64,000 nucleotides of DNA from positions 62,001 to 126,000 of the forward strand of contig CAYMTR010000003.1 in the NCBI GenBank assembly GCA_964393405.1, read 5' to 3'. The stretch is from CAYMTR01 sp964393405 (GTDB lineage: Bacteria; Bacteroidota; Bacteroidia; Bacteroidales; Prolixibacteraceae). Both the position numbers and the translations under genes were made by a program. This document shows, piece by piece, positions 24,134 through 32,630 of the stretch. A model generated the notes under the pieces. It had not been told where the DNA came from. It searched no databases and saw only the letters and a program-made list of their open reading frames with translations. Position 1 is the stretch's first letter. Every line of letters begins with the position of its first letter.

Positions 24134-25774
24134 TCACCAAAATACATCATATAATATCTTTCCTCTTGCATCGTCAGGAGGAAGGATATCTATGAACTTA
24201 CATATTGTTGGAACAATATCTATCAGTTCAACCTGTTGAATTATGTTTCCGTGTTTAACCATTGACCCATAAAAAATAACAGGAGCCATGTTTTGAGTAG
24301 AGTAATCTGTTTCATTAAACTTATGTACCGGCTGCCAACCCTCTTCAAGCAGAAGTAATACATCGCCTGACCTCTGAACACAATAGCTGTTTTCAAGAAT
24401 CTTAAACCTTGGATTATTGAGATTACCCTTTTCCAGCACCCCAGCCGGAACTGCAGCTTTAACACCTTCAAACTGATTTAAAAATAGTGCAACTTTATCT
24501 TGAATCTCTTCTAACGATTTTTCTTTATCTTCAATAAGCTTGTGGTTCAGAAAGACTTGTTCTTCGTTGTACATTTGAATCCACTCGGCTACACCATAGG
24601 TGGCATTTAGATAAGCCCTCAAAAGTGCCATTGCTATCTGAGGTGAAAACTCTCCTGCTTTGAAATTAAATTTCTCCTTTAATACATCTGAAGGATAATT
24701 ACTTGTCGAAGCAGCTGTTAGGAATACCAGATAATTGTCCTTGCCGAATTTTTTATCTAGAAATGTTAAAAGTGAAGCTATTTCCTGGTCAAGATATAAA
24801 TAACTATCATGTATTTCAACTGAAGAGGGACTGAACCATTTGTTGGCAAAATCCATTGAGGAAAAAGTAATATTCAGTAGGTCGGGAAATTCATCTTCTC
24901 CCAGAGTGAAATTGTCAATCATCTGAACGGCAAAATCCTTTATAAGTCGGTTTCCATAAGGTGTTGCAGGCAGGATCTCATAACACGATTCAAGATTTGA
25001 ACATAAGTTTGTGAGATTATAAGGAAAGGTTCTGAATTTTTTGAAGAAACCTTTCTCAAGTGAAAAATCATCAGGAAATCCAGACTTGTAGCTGCCTGAA
25101 GGAAGTAATAAATCCCATTCCTTCTGAAGATACATGTCGGGCATTTTCTTTTCATTAAATAGCCTCACCCATTCAGGGAAAATATTCATGTAATAAGATG
25201 AAGTAATAATATTGCCGTTAGAATTGTCGTACCAAAATGCTCCATCTGCTGCATGTCCGGCACTTAATACTGCAGCATTCGGATTTAAAGCTATTGAATA
25301 AACTTTTGATTTGAAGTTGGTATTTTCTTTCAATGCATCACCAAGAGTGAATGTTTTCAACATATTAGCAGAGACGTTTCCTTTTTTTGAGTCGCTTCCC
25401 ATTGTAAGATAGAAATCATCATTAGTGCAGTGTATCGTCTGTTGCTTCAGATGTTTATACCACTGATCTCCAATTATTCCATGTTCAGATGGATAGGTTC
25501 CTGTATATATTGTTGAAATAACAGTTGACGTTTTGATGTTGTGGATATCAATTATTGCAGTTTTAGCAATTGCACCATTTTCTGCTAGTCGTCTAAAACC
25601 GCCCTTTTGATAGGTGTCCCAAAACTTTGTAATATACTCAGATCTGAAATGATCAATAGTAATTCCTATAACTAATTTAGGCTTGTTTTCGAATAAGGCA
25701 TATTCCTGCTGGGCTGATAAACCAAAAGAAATAAGAAGTAATGCAAAGAATGAAAATATATATTTTTTTATCAT
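24134..25774 (-). CDS. Exported PafA-like alkaline phosphatase-fold protein with lost catalytic residues
   Basis: 546 residues. The ATG at 25774 gives a clean signal peptide (MIKKYIFSFFALLLISFGLSAQ); an upstream TTG at 25795 is less likely. The fold follows PafA: IDHFRSEY with metal ligand Asp41, nucleophile position Thr82 before IYTGTYPSEHG, and SSMDF with Asp308. However, the other PafA active-site residues are changed: Asn100 is Asp103, the KDR motif is NPN, His309 is Lys312, and Asp352-His353 are Ala355-Ser356 in TAAST. The late YDTH motif is also absent. It is therefore probably not a working phosphatase and may be a binding or scaffold protein. Residue equivalences are from memory of PafA. 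Confidence 0.85.
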   Translation of the reverse strand: MIKKYIFSFFALLLISFGLSAQQEYALFENKPKLVIGITIDHFRSEYITKFWDTYQKGGFRRLAENGAIAKTAIIDIHNIKTSTVISTIYTGTYPSEHGIIGDQWYKHLKQQTIHCTNDDFYLTMGSDSKKGNVSANMLKTFTLGDALKENTNFKSKVYSIALNPNAAVLSAGHAADGAFWYDNSNGNIITSSYYMNIFPEWVRLFNEKKMPDMYLQKEWDLLLPSGSYKSGFPDDFSLEKGFFKKFRTFPYNLTNLCSNLESCYEILPATPYGNRLIKDFAVQMIDNFTLGEDEFPDLLNITFSSMDFANKWFSPSSVEIHDSYLYLDQEIASLLTFLDKKFGKDNYLVFLTAASTSNYPSDVLKEKFNFKAGEFSPQIAMALLRAYLNATYGVAEWIQMYNEEQVFLNHKLIEDKEKSLEEIQDKVALFLNQFEGVKAAVPAGVLEKGNLNNPRFKILENSYCVQRSGDVLLLLEEGWQPVHKFNETDYSTQNMAPVIFYGSMVKHGNIIQQVELIDIVPTICKFIDILPPDDARGKILYDVFW

Positions 25775-26221
25775 ATGTCGGTTAATTCTTCTCAAATGTA
25801 TAAAATTGAATTGTTAAACAATAATTTGTAATAATCAGTAATCGAAAATTAATATCTAAACTTTAAAAAACGATTAAAAGTGTACTAAAGTTGAAAAATT
25901 ATTAATGCGGCAACAGGCACAAAACCTACCACTGTTTACTGAGGTATTTCAATAGGGATTGATACGTACCACATTCGTACCACATTCGTCCTTTCTCCCT
26001 TAATAAAGGGAGAAAGGACGGTTCAGGTAGGTATGAGGTACAGTTTTGCTGTTGTCCTGATTAATAGTTGAGCCTTACTGATATTGATATTTACGCTATA
26101 GAACGATCAATGGGAAAAGCATATCGCGAAATTTTATCATACTAAATTAAGTTTACAGCTTCTATTTATTTAATAAGAGTTATTATCAGGTCAATAAACA
26201 TTGAAAAAAGCACTAATATGG
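25775..26221. other. Intergenic region before rpsF
   Basis: About 450 bases without a plausible gene. It is AT-rich at both ends. The middle (25911-26054) holds a palindromic element with a tandem repeat, listed separately. The rest shows nothing I can interpret. Confidence 0.5.
25911..26054. repeat. Palindromic element with a 15-bp hairpin and tandem 11-mer
   Basis: CGTCCTTTCTCCCTT (25987-26001) and its exact complement (26006-26020) enclose a 4-base loop. Just before it CGTACCACATT is repeated in tandem (25965-25975, 25976-25986). The outer edges are imperfect inverted copies: CAACAG...CAAAACCTACC on the left and GGTAGG...GTTTTGCTGTTG on the right. The overall form suggests a MITE-like relic or a structured transcript end. 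Base composition is richer in GC than the flanks. Confidence 0.5.
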
Positions 26222-26251
26222 TTGGGAGAAAGGAAATTATTTATATTTTTG
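26222..26251 (+). promoter_or_regulatory. rpsF-rpsR-rplI promoter (TTG-N19-TATTTTTG)
   Basis: TTG at 26222-26224 and TATTTTTG at 26244-26251 are 19 bases apart, the same arrangement as at argR. The predicted start near 26258 leaves a leader of about 98 bases. Confidence 0.6.
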
Positions 26252-26257
26252 CGCCTC

Positions 26258-26311
26258 TTGATTTGCAGAATCCATGTAAACGATTTTTTACCGGTCGATT
26301 GCGCGAATCAG
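26258..26311 (+). promoter_or_regulatory. Possible S6:S18 autoregulatory leader stem-loop
   Basis: TTGATTTGC (26258-26266) pairs with GCGAATCAG (26303-26311), nine pairs with two G-U, at the very 5' end of the predicted rpsF message. An unpaired CCG (26291-26293) lies in the enclosed loop. The known S6:S18 leader motif is a stem with a conserved CCG; this is a resemblance only. Confidence 0.3.
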
Positions 26312-26355
26312 AAGTAGATAAAAAAAATTAATAAATTAAAAGTAAAGGTAAATTT

Positions 26356-26706
26356 ATGTTGAACCAGTATGAAAGTGTATTCATCGTAACACCTGTATTG
26401 TCAGATGCACAATTTAGGGAAGTGGTGAATAAATTCAACGGATTAGTAACTGCCAATGGTGGTGAAATTCTAAATGATGAAGATTGGGGGCTAAAAAAAT
26501 TGGCTTACCCAATTCAGAAAAAAACTACAGGTTTCTATCATCTTGTAGAATTCAAAGCAGAACCATCTTTTATTGAAAAATTAGAAATTGATTTTCGTCG
26601 TGATGAACGCATTATCCGTTTTCTAACATTCAGATTAGATAAGCATGCTGTTGAATACAGCGAAAAACGTAGAAATAAAGTTAAAGCTAAAGTAGAGGAG
26701 AAATAA
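26356..26706 (+). CDS. rpsF: 30S ribosomal protein S6
   Basis: 116 residues, family length. The S6 fold is evident from YESVFIVTPVLSD at the N-terminus and FRRDERIIRFLTFR near the C-terminus. It binds with S18 to the 16S platform. It is first in rpsF-rpsR-rplI, with rpsR 3 bases after its stop. Confidence 0.97.
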   Translation: MLNQYESVFIVTPVLSDAQFREVVNKFNGLVTANGGEILNDEDWGLKKLAYPIQKKTTGFYHLVEFKAEPSFIEKLEIDFRRDERIIRFLTFRLDKHAVEYSEKRRNKVKAKVEEK

Positions 26707-26709
26707 GTT

Positions 26710-26979
26710 ATGGCATCAAATCAATCAGAAATCAGATACTTAACTCCACCATCGGTTGAGATTAAAAAGAAGAAATATTGCCGTTTCAAAAAGAACGGGA
26801 TAAAGTTTGTTGATTATAAGGATCCTGAGTTCCTTAAGAAATTTCTTAACGAGCAAGGTAAAATTTTACCTCGCAGAATCACAGGTACTTCATTGAAATA
26901 TCAACGTAAAGTTTCACAAGCGGTTAAACGTGCTCGTCATATTGCTTTACTGCCTTATGTGACTGACTTAATGAAATAA
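26710..26979 (+). CDS. rpsR: 30S ribosomal protein S18
   Basis: 89 residues. Signature DYKDPEFLKKFLNEQGKI and the RRITGTSLKYQRKVSQAVKRARHIALLPY region define S18. It partners S6 on the small subunit and lies between rpsF and rplI. It has a single Cys near residue 23, so it is not the zinc-ribbon (C+) form. Confidence 0.97.
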   Translation: MASNQSEIRYLTPPSVEIKKKKYCRFKKNGIKFVDYKDPEFLKKFLNEQGKILPRRITGTSLKYQRKVSQAVKRARHIALLPYVTDLMK

Positions 26980-26994
26980 TAAGGAGGATACGAG

Positions 26995-27441
26995 ATGGAA
27001 TTAATTCTTAAGCAAGATGTTCAGCGACTAGGTTCGAAAGATGACATCGTTAATGTGAAAGATGGTTACGGACGTAACTATCTCATTCCTCAGGGTTTTG
27101 CTATTGATGCAACACCTTCTGCAAGGAAAGTTTTAGCAGAAAATATACGCCAGCGTGCTCATAAAGAAGCAAAACTTAAAGATGAAGCTTTAGCTTTAGC
27201 TGAAAAACTTAAAGGCATTAAAGTTGCAATTGGCGCTAAAACAAGCTCGACAGGCAAAATTTTTGGTTCTGTGAACAATATTCAACTTTCTGAAGCACTA
27301 AGTGCTCAAGGTGTTGAAATTGACCGCAAAAACATTACTATTCCTAAAGATGGAGTTAAAGAAGTTGGAGAACATTCAGCTAAAATTAAACTTCACCGCG
27401 AAGTGGTAATTGAATTTGCTTTTACTGTTGTTTCAGAATAA
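26995..27441 (+). CDS. rplI: 50S ribosomal protein L9
   Basis: 148 residues. The N-terminal L9 domain has the GxGYGRNYLIPxGFA pattern (VKDGYGRNYLIPQGFAI), followed by the long helix and the C-terminal rRNA-binding domain. An AAGGAGG-like sequence 8-14 bases before the ATG is one of the few good Shine-Dalgarno sites in the window. Confidence 0.97.
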   Translation: MELILKQDVQRLGSKDDIVNVKDGYGRNYLIPQGFAIDATPSARKVLAENIRQRAHKEAKLKDEALALAEKLKGIKVAIGAKTSSTGKIFGSVNNIQLSEALSAQGVEIDRKNITIPKDGVKEVGEHSAKIKLHREVVIEFAFTVVSE

Positions 27442-27460
27442 CAAATATTCAATGATATAT

Positions 27461-27497
27461 AAAATAGACTGCCGGTAACGACAGTCTATTTTTATTT
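27461..27497. terminator. Bidirectional terminator after rplI
   Basis: AAATAGACTG (27462-27471) pairs with CAGTCTATTT (27482-27491), ten pairs with a 10-base loop, followed by TTTATTTT. It serves rplI and overlaps the stop codon of the convergent RidA-family gene. Confidence 0.85.
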
Positions 27498-27935
27498 TAC
27501 AGCAATAGTTTCAATTTCAATTAAAGCTCCTTTGGGAAGATCTTTTACGGCAAAAGCAGCCCTGGCAGGTGGATCGACCTGATAATATTTAGCATAGACT
27601 TCATTCATAGCAGCAAAATTCGATATGTCGCTCAAAAGGCAAGTAGACTTGACCACATCTGAGTAACTGTATCCTGCGGCCTCTAAAATAGCTCCAATGT
27701 TTTTCATGACTTGTACGGTTTGCTCCTTTATACCACCTTCAACAATAATCCCGGTTTTCGGGTCAAGTGGTATCTGACCTGAAATATACAAAGTGTTATT
27801 GATTTCAATTGCTTGACTATAAGGGCCTATAGCAGCCGGTGCATTCTCGGTTTTTATTACTCGTTTCATGTTATCACTGTTTTTCATTGAACAAAAGACA
27901 AACAAAATTAGCAGGAATATAATTAGTTGTTTCAT
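27492..27935 (-). CDS. RidA family enamine/imine deaminase, possibly exported
   Basis: 147 residues from ATG at 27935. The RidA core starts at MKRVIKTENAPAAIGPYSQAI and includes the catalytic Arg in PPARAAFAVKDLPKGALIEIE. RidA hydrolyses reactive enamines from PLP enzymes, notably those linked to branched-chain synthesis. The first 22 residues (MKQLIIFLLILFVFCSMKN...) look like a signal or lipoprotein leader ending in Cys. If used, the protein would be periplasmic; the internal ATG at 27869 would give the normal 125-residue cytosolic form. Both are possible. Confidence 0.9.
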   Translation of the reverse strand: MKQLIIFLLILFVFCSMKNSDNMKRVIKTENAPAAIGPYSQAIEINNTLYISGQIPLDPKTGIIVEGGIKEQTVQVMKNIGAILEAAGYSYSDVVKSTCLLSDISNFAAMNEVYAKYYQVDPPARAAFAVKDLPKGALIEIETIAVK

Positions 27936-28025
27936 GTAATATGTTTTTTTGGAGTTAAATCAAAAAATCAAATTATTTGAAAAGTAGTAAAATATTCTGA
28001 TTCTTGTAATGTGAGATTATTTGAA

Positions 28026-30641
28026 TTAATAATTAGGGAAATCAGTACTTCTCTTTTCAATTCTAAGGTCTTTAAGCATGCTTGCGTTAGCTGACAGTGA
28101 GAAAGTGTAGTACTTGCTTACCCCGATTGGACAAAAGTTGAATGACATCGTCCAACAATGCAAATTTCGGGTGACAGTCATTGATGTGTGAGTTATCTTC
28201 ATTGACTTAAAGTCAAACCCTGAATTAAATGTTGCTTTCCATTTATCAGTGAACTCAAGGTTGCCATTAAGGCCAATTGATTGTGATATCACGGGCTTAC
28301 CATCGTAATTAGTATAGTTGAAGCTATAATTCATGTTTATTCGCCAGGGCATTGAAAATTTGGAGTAAGAACTACTTTGAACGACTTTAGCTTTTTGGTC
28401 GACATCAGTTTCTTTATTATCTGGAGACTTTAATTTTTTCTCTAAATCACTTGAACTGAAACCGAACCCAAATCCTGTACTGAGGTTAGTTATCCTTCCT
28501 AATGAGAAACCTTCAGGTCTATTCCACATATATTCTTTTGTCTTCCTGCCCCTTTCATCAAGAGCATAAGGATCGAGTATGCCATTTATGTTGAGAACAG
28601 TACCAAGAACCTTTGTACGGGCATTAAGATTAATTACTGAAAGGTTCATTGAGTCAGCTGCGAGGTTGTAACTTCCACTGAAGCTTAGATTATCCAAAAT
28701 GGGTATCTTTTTGAATTTCTCGGTTGAAGTTGTGTCCTTATCATTTAAAACCTTCATTTCGATATTGTTGCTAAGTCCAAAACCAATAGAACCGCTTTCT
28801 CCGCGACCTGTAGAGCTGTATACTCCGTTTTCAAAAATATTGTATTGCGAAAGGTTGCCAATTGAGTCTACCTGAACCCATTTATAAAAACCAAATTTGC
28901 TTTGTCCAAAATCAGGACGATAGCTTAAGCTGATTGTTGGATCCATTTTATGGCGTATAGCAACAATTTTAGACTTGGGGTTTTTCATCTGATAAAAACC
29001 ATAAATTGTTGTATTAGCACCAATACCGGCAGAATATTCATAATTTCTTTTAAAGCCATCCTTTCTATTTTCCTCTATATGGCCGGGAATCCATTTTTCA
29101 GTTCCGGTTTCATTGTCCTGAACTGAGTATCCGTCGATCCAATACTTTTCAAGATAGTCGAAAAACCAACGTTCGCTATAATTTATTGATGGAGTAACAT
29201 TGATGTATTCGAAGAGTTTAAATGAGGGTAAGGTTATTGGAATACTGTGACTTACGCCCTTCTTCCATTTAGATAAAGGAGTTGTGAGTAGTTCATATTC
29301 TTTTAGCGAAACATAGTTTTTTGCAGTCATAGTATAAGAGAAGGAAATGTCTTCCCATGGTTGTTTTTTTCCGATCCTATTCTTCTTTTTAAAAGGTTGT
29401 ATGCTTCTCATGCTGATGGTTAAATCAGGCAGAGATATAGAAAGTGTAGAATCTTTAGTGTTTTGGGAAATTCTCATATTTGCTGAAACACTAAAAGGAG
29501 TATTAAGAAAATCTTTTCTTAATGACACGCTAGAATTAGTACTGTTGTTAAGATATTTCTCAACATTTTCAAATTCATTCAGTTTGTCATAACCGCCAAC
29601 TGAGAAATCAATATTTGCAGAAAATTTGAAAGAAGGATTTGATTTTGTGTCTTGCGAATGACTCCAAACGACTTTGAATGCAGGAGATGTTTTTTGGTTG
29701 ATACCTTTTTCTCCTGTGACCATGTAGGAGTAATTTAATCCAAAATTACCACCGAATTTATATCTAAGCTTATACCTGGTATTAAAATTGACAGTCCATC
29801 TTCCTTTTGAATAAATATCGCCAGTGACCTTAACGTCAAAATAATCGGATGCGGCCCAGTAGAATCCTCCTTCTTTCATATAGAACCCATATTCCTTTTC
29901 TTCGCCGACTTTAGGGATTATAATACCAGAGCTGTAAGTAGTGTTGTTGGTTGGGATATAGCCATATGGCAGGAAAGGGACATAAAGAGGAAAATCTTCA
30001 ATAACTAAATATGAGAGCCCTGCAATGATAGCTTTTTTGTTAATGATTTTTCCCTTAGTGATATGAAGATAAAAATGGGGATGTTCGGCATCGCAAGTTG
30101 AATATTTACCGTCGACCATGCAAAATATGTCTTTAGTAACCATTTTGGCTTTTCCTCCACGAACTTTCCCATCTTGTTGTTCAGTTACAACATTTTCAAC
30201 AAAACCTTTACTGGTAACGAAGTTATATCTAAGAGAAGAGCAATCAAATTCTTCATCACCCTCTTTAAAATGTGGCATACCCGAAACTGCACCTGTAGAG
30301 TCAGTTAAACCTTTGGCAAAAATTTCTTTAGTAGCAAGATTTACTGAAATAAAATCAGCAGTCAATTCAATAGAACCATATTTTATGTTGGCCTCTTTGT
30401 ATAAATATACTATCTGTTGTCCGTTTTCAAAAGAGACAGCGATTGAATCTTTGGCGTCGTAAGAGATTGGAGATTCGAAAATCTGATTATTTTTCTTTAC
30501 AGAATCGCTTTCAATTATCTCTTGAGGCATAGAATTTGCCTTGTTTAAAGAGTCATTGACAGGTATTAAATCTTGACTGTACGACTTACAGAGAATACCT
30601 GCTAATAGAAATAGTGTAAATATGTATTTAAAATAATTCAA
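28026..30641 (-). CDS. lptD: LptD-like outer-membrane LPS assembly protein
   Basis: 871 residues with an N-terminal signal peptide (MNYFKYIFTLFLLAGILCKSY). Residues about 55-180 form an OstA/LptA-like beta-jellyroll (YKEANIKYGSIELTADFISV), and the rest is a large beta-barrel with many alternating strands ending in an aromatic-rich terminus. It places LPS in the outer leaflet with LptE. Start is TTG at 30641; no ATG precedes the signal peptide, so TTG seems real. The cognate LptC-like gene is at 61173-61751. It is divergent from the amidase gene. Confidence 0.85.
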   Translation of the reverse strand: MNYFKYIFTLFLLAGILCKSYSQDLIPVNDSLNKANSMPQEIIESDSVKKNNQIFESPISYDAKDSIAVSFENGQQIVYLYKEANIKYGSIELTADFISVNLATKEIFAKGLTDSTGAVSGMPHFKEGDEEFDCSSLRYNFVTSKGFVENVVTEQQDGKVRGGKAKMVTKDIFCMVDGKYSTCDAEHPHFYLHITKGKIINKKAIIAGLSYLVIEDFPLYVPFLPYGYIPTNNTTYSSGIIIPKVGEEKEYGFYMKEGGFYWAASDYFDVKVTGDIYSKGRWTVNFNTRYKLRYKFGGNFGLNYSYMVTGEKGINQKTSPAFKVVWSHSQDTKSNPSFKFSANIDFSVGGYDKLNEFENVEKYLNNSTNSSVSLRKDFLNTPFSVSANMRISQNTKDSTLSISLPDLTISMRSIQPFKKKNRIGKKQPWEDISFSYTMTAKNYVSLKEYELLTTPLSKWKKGVSHSIPITLPSFKLFEYINVTPSINYSERWFFDYLEKYWIDGYSVQDNETGTEKWIPGHIEENRKDGFKRNYEYSAGIGANTTIYGFYQMKNPKSKIVAIRHKMDPTISLSYRPDFGQSKFGFYKWVQVDSIGNLSQYNIFENGVYSSTGRGESGSIGFGLSNNIEMKVLNDKDTTSTEKFKKIPILDNLSFSGSYNLAADSMNLSVINLNARTKVLGTVLNINGILDPYALDERGRKTKEYMWNRPEGFSLGRITNLSTGFGFGFSSSDLEKKLKSPDNKETDVDQKAKVVQSSSYSKFSMPWRINMNYSFNYTNYDGKPVISQSIGLNGNLEFTDKWKATFNSGFDFKSMKITHTSMTVTRNLHCWTMSFNFCPIGVSKYYTFSLSANASMLKDLRIEKRSTDFPNY

Positions 30642-30807
30642 ATTGAAAATTTAGTGGCTCAAAAATAGTTTAAAAAACTGTTCTGAATATATGAAAAACG
30701 AGGTTTTATATAAACAGTTGGTTGCAATATTGACAATTTAGATTTTATTTTACAGTATTATTAGATTAACTTTAAACCAGACAGATTATTATTTAAAAAG
30801 TTATAAA

Positions 30808-32022
30808 ATGTTTAGAAAAAGAATTTGCTTATTCACTACTATAATAATGATTCTTGCTTACAGTGCAGCTTATTCACAAAAGGCTGATTATAAGTTTGAC
30901 AGGGTTGTGATAGATGCCGGTCATGGGGGTAAGGATCCGGGTGCCACCTTTGGGGGGATTTTTGAGAAAGATATAGTTTTAGATGTTGCATTGAAGACAG
31001 GCGATCTTATAAAAAAGAGATATCCTGAAGTAAAAGTTATTTATACCAGGGATAAAGACATTTATCTCTCTCCATTTGAACGACCTGTAATAGCGAATAA
31101 GCAAAATGCAGATATGTTTATATCGATACATGTTAACTCCAGCAAAAAACAAGAGGTGACGGGAGCAGAAACATATTTTTTGGGGATGCATAAGACACAA
31201 GAGAATCTTGAAGTAGCCAAAAAAGAGAACTCGGTAATCTTATTGGATGACGATTATTCAACTAAATATGAAGGATTTGATCCTAATTCAGCAGAATCAT
31301 ATATAATATTTGAATTGATGCAAAACGAATATTTGGATCAAAGTAGGACCTTTGCTGAAAAAGTACAAAAACATATTATTTCGAATACCGGGAGGCACGA
31401 TAGGGGAGTCCGCCAAGCCGGTTTTATTGTTTTAAAGGCCTTAGCGATGCCCAGTGTTTTAATTGAATTAGGATTTTTAAGCAACAAGGGAGAGAGGAAT
31501 TATTTGATTGCAGAAGATTCAAAGAATTTGATGGCACAGTCGATATTCAATGCTTTTTGTGAGTATAAACAACGTTTTGATGATAGAAATTCCGCGGCAG
31601 AGAAACCCAAAGATAAAAAAGAAGATTCAAAAAAAGTAAAGACTGACGGGACCAATAAAGATACAGTCAAGAAAGAAGTTAAAAAAGAAACGATTGAAAG
31701 TAAAAGTGATAATAAGTCTGATTCAGTAAAAATTGTTGTTTCAGATACAACAATAATTGATGTTGATAAATTAGAGGGGAAATGGTTTGGCGTTCAGATT
31801 ATGGCTTCAAAAGACAGATACTTATCCAGCGATCCTATATTTCAAAACAAAGATTCGATATATTACTTATATGAAAATGGTTTTCATAAGTATTTTTCAG
31901 GGCTTAGCAAGAATTCAAATACTACTTTAAATAGCAACAGTAAACTAAGGGAAATTTTTACCGGAGCCTTCCCTGTTGCTTTCATAAATGGGAAGAAAGT
32001 ACCTTTTTCAGAAGCAAAGTAA
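30808..32022 (+). CDS. N-acetylmuramoyl-L-alanine amidase (AmiC type) with SPOR-like C-terminus
   Basis: 404 residues, exported (MFRKRICLFTTIIMILAYSAAYS). The Amidase_3 zinc domain has DAGHGGKDPGA (His39), an acidic ligand in IFEKDIVL, SIHVNSS and the catalytic Glu in VLIELGFLSN. It cleaves the stem peptide from peptidoglycan during cell separation. A Lys/Asp/Glu-rich linker (about 255-310) leads to a C-terminal segment (WFGVQIMASKDRYL...AFINGKKVPFSEAK) resembling a degenerate SPOR domain. Confidence 0.93.
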   Translation: MFRKRICLFTTIIMILAYSAAYSQKADYKFDRVVIDAGHGGKDPGATFGGIFEKDIVLDVALKTGDLIKKRYPEVKVIYTRDKDIYLSPFERPVIANKQNADMFISIHVNSSKKQEVTGAETYFLGMHKTQENLEVAKKENSVILLDDDYSTKYEGFDPNSAESYIIFELMQNEYLDQSRTFAEKVQKHIISNTGRHDRGVRQAGFIVLKALAMPSVLIELGFLSNKGERNYLIAEDSKNLMAQSIFNAFCEYKQRFDDRNSAAEKPKDKKEDSKKVKTDGTNKDTVKKEVKKETIESKSDNKSDSVKIVVSDTTIIDVDKLEGKWFGVQIMASKDRYLSSDPIFQNKDSIYYLYENGFHKYFSGLSKNSNTTLNSNSKLREIFTGAFPVAFINGKKVPFSEAK

Positions 32023-32630
32023 TTTGGGAATTATGTTATTTTATTTTATAAAACACATAAGCATAGAACTAGTATATATATTTAGATTTCTTTTAGTGTG
32101 TAAAAAATTTTTAAAAAAGAGTTCAAAAGAGTTTTATTTAGACACGATTTTAAAGAGTAGAATTCGATTTTAGATTAGTTTTAATTGTAAAAATATTGTA
32201 AAAAAATTATTGCATTAATGTTACTAGTTGTAAAAATAACAATCGATTACATTGATTTAGATAGAATTTTTTCAGAATACTTTTTATTGTTGATATTTAG
32301 AAGTAAGGGCTAACTTTTTTTTCTAAATTATCATAATTTATTTTAGAAATTACGATGATTATTGAACATATTTATTTAGTATATTTAAGACCTTGCATAT
32401 AAGAAACTTTGAATATAGTTGTTCATTGTAAAAGACTGTAATATAGTTAATTGAGATTTGTTTTTAATTTTAAGAATTTATTTTTTTGAAAAACAAGTAT
32501 TTATGAATTATCTGAAAAAACAATTAAAAAAAGGTTTTTTTTTCAGATAATTTTTCACATTTTTGTATTCGTTATAATTAAACGACGCAACCTAAATTTC
32601 TAACTTAAATTTTTTAATAAACCGCCAATA
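32023..32630. other. 608-base very AT-rich region upstream of dnaA
   Basis: No protein gene is credible. The region is extremely AT-rich. It contains a TTTCTAAA/TTTTAGAAA inverted repeat near 32319-32348 and the long stem-loop at 32506-32552. Only one loose DnaA-box-like sequence, TTTTTCACA at 32551, was found and there is no cluster, so calling oriC is not justified. Confidence 0.45.
32506..32552 (+). promoter_or_regulatory. Perfect 15-bp stem-loop 79 bases before dnaA
   Basis: AATTATCTGAAAAAA (32506-32520) is exactly complementary to 32538-32552, with a 17-base loop. The 3' arm is preceded by a T-tract within the stem and followed by TTTCACATTTTTG. It may be a terminator for upstream transcription, a leader element of dnaA or a DNA-level structure. 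Confidence 0.45.

Noticed and set aside
24134..25774. Annotating the secreted phosphatase-fold protein as an active alkaline phosphatase
   Set aside because: Several metal and phosphate ligands are replaced, so only the fold is claimed.
31988..32173. 61-codon plus-strand ORF after the amidase gene
   Set aside because: It overlaps the amidase end and is composed of AT-rich Phe/Lys/Ile codons without a recognisable domain.
32023..32630. Possible oriC next to dnaA
   Set aside because: Only one loose DnaA-box-like sequence (TTTTTCACA) was seen and no cluster; AT-richness alone is not enough, and the origin is often not beside dnaA in this phylum.
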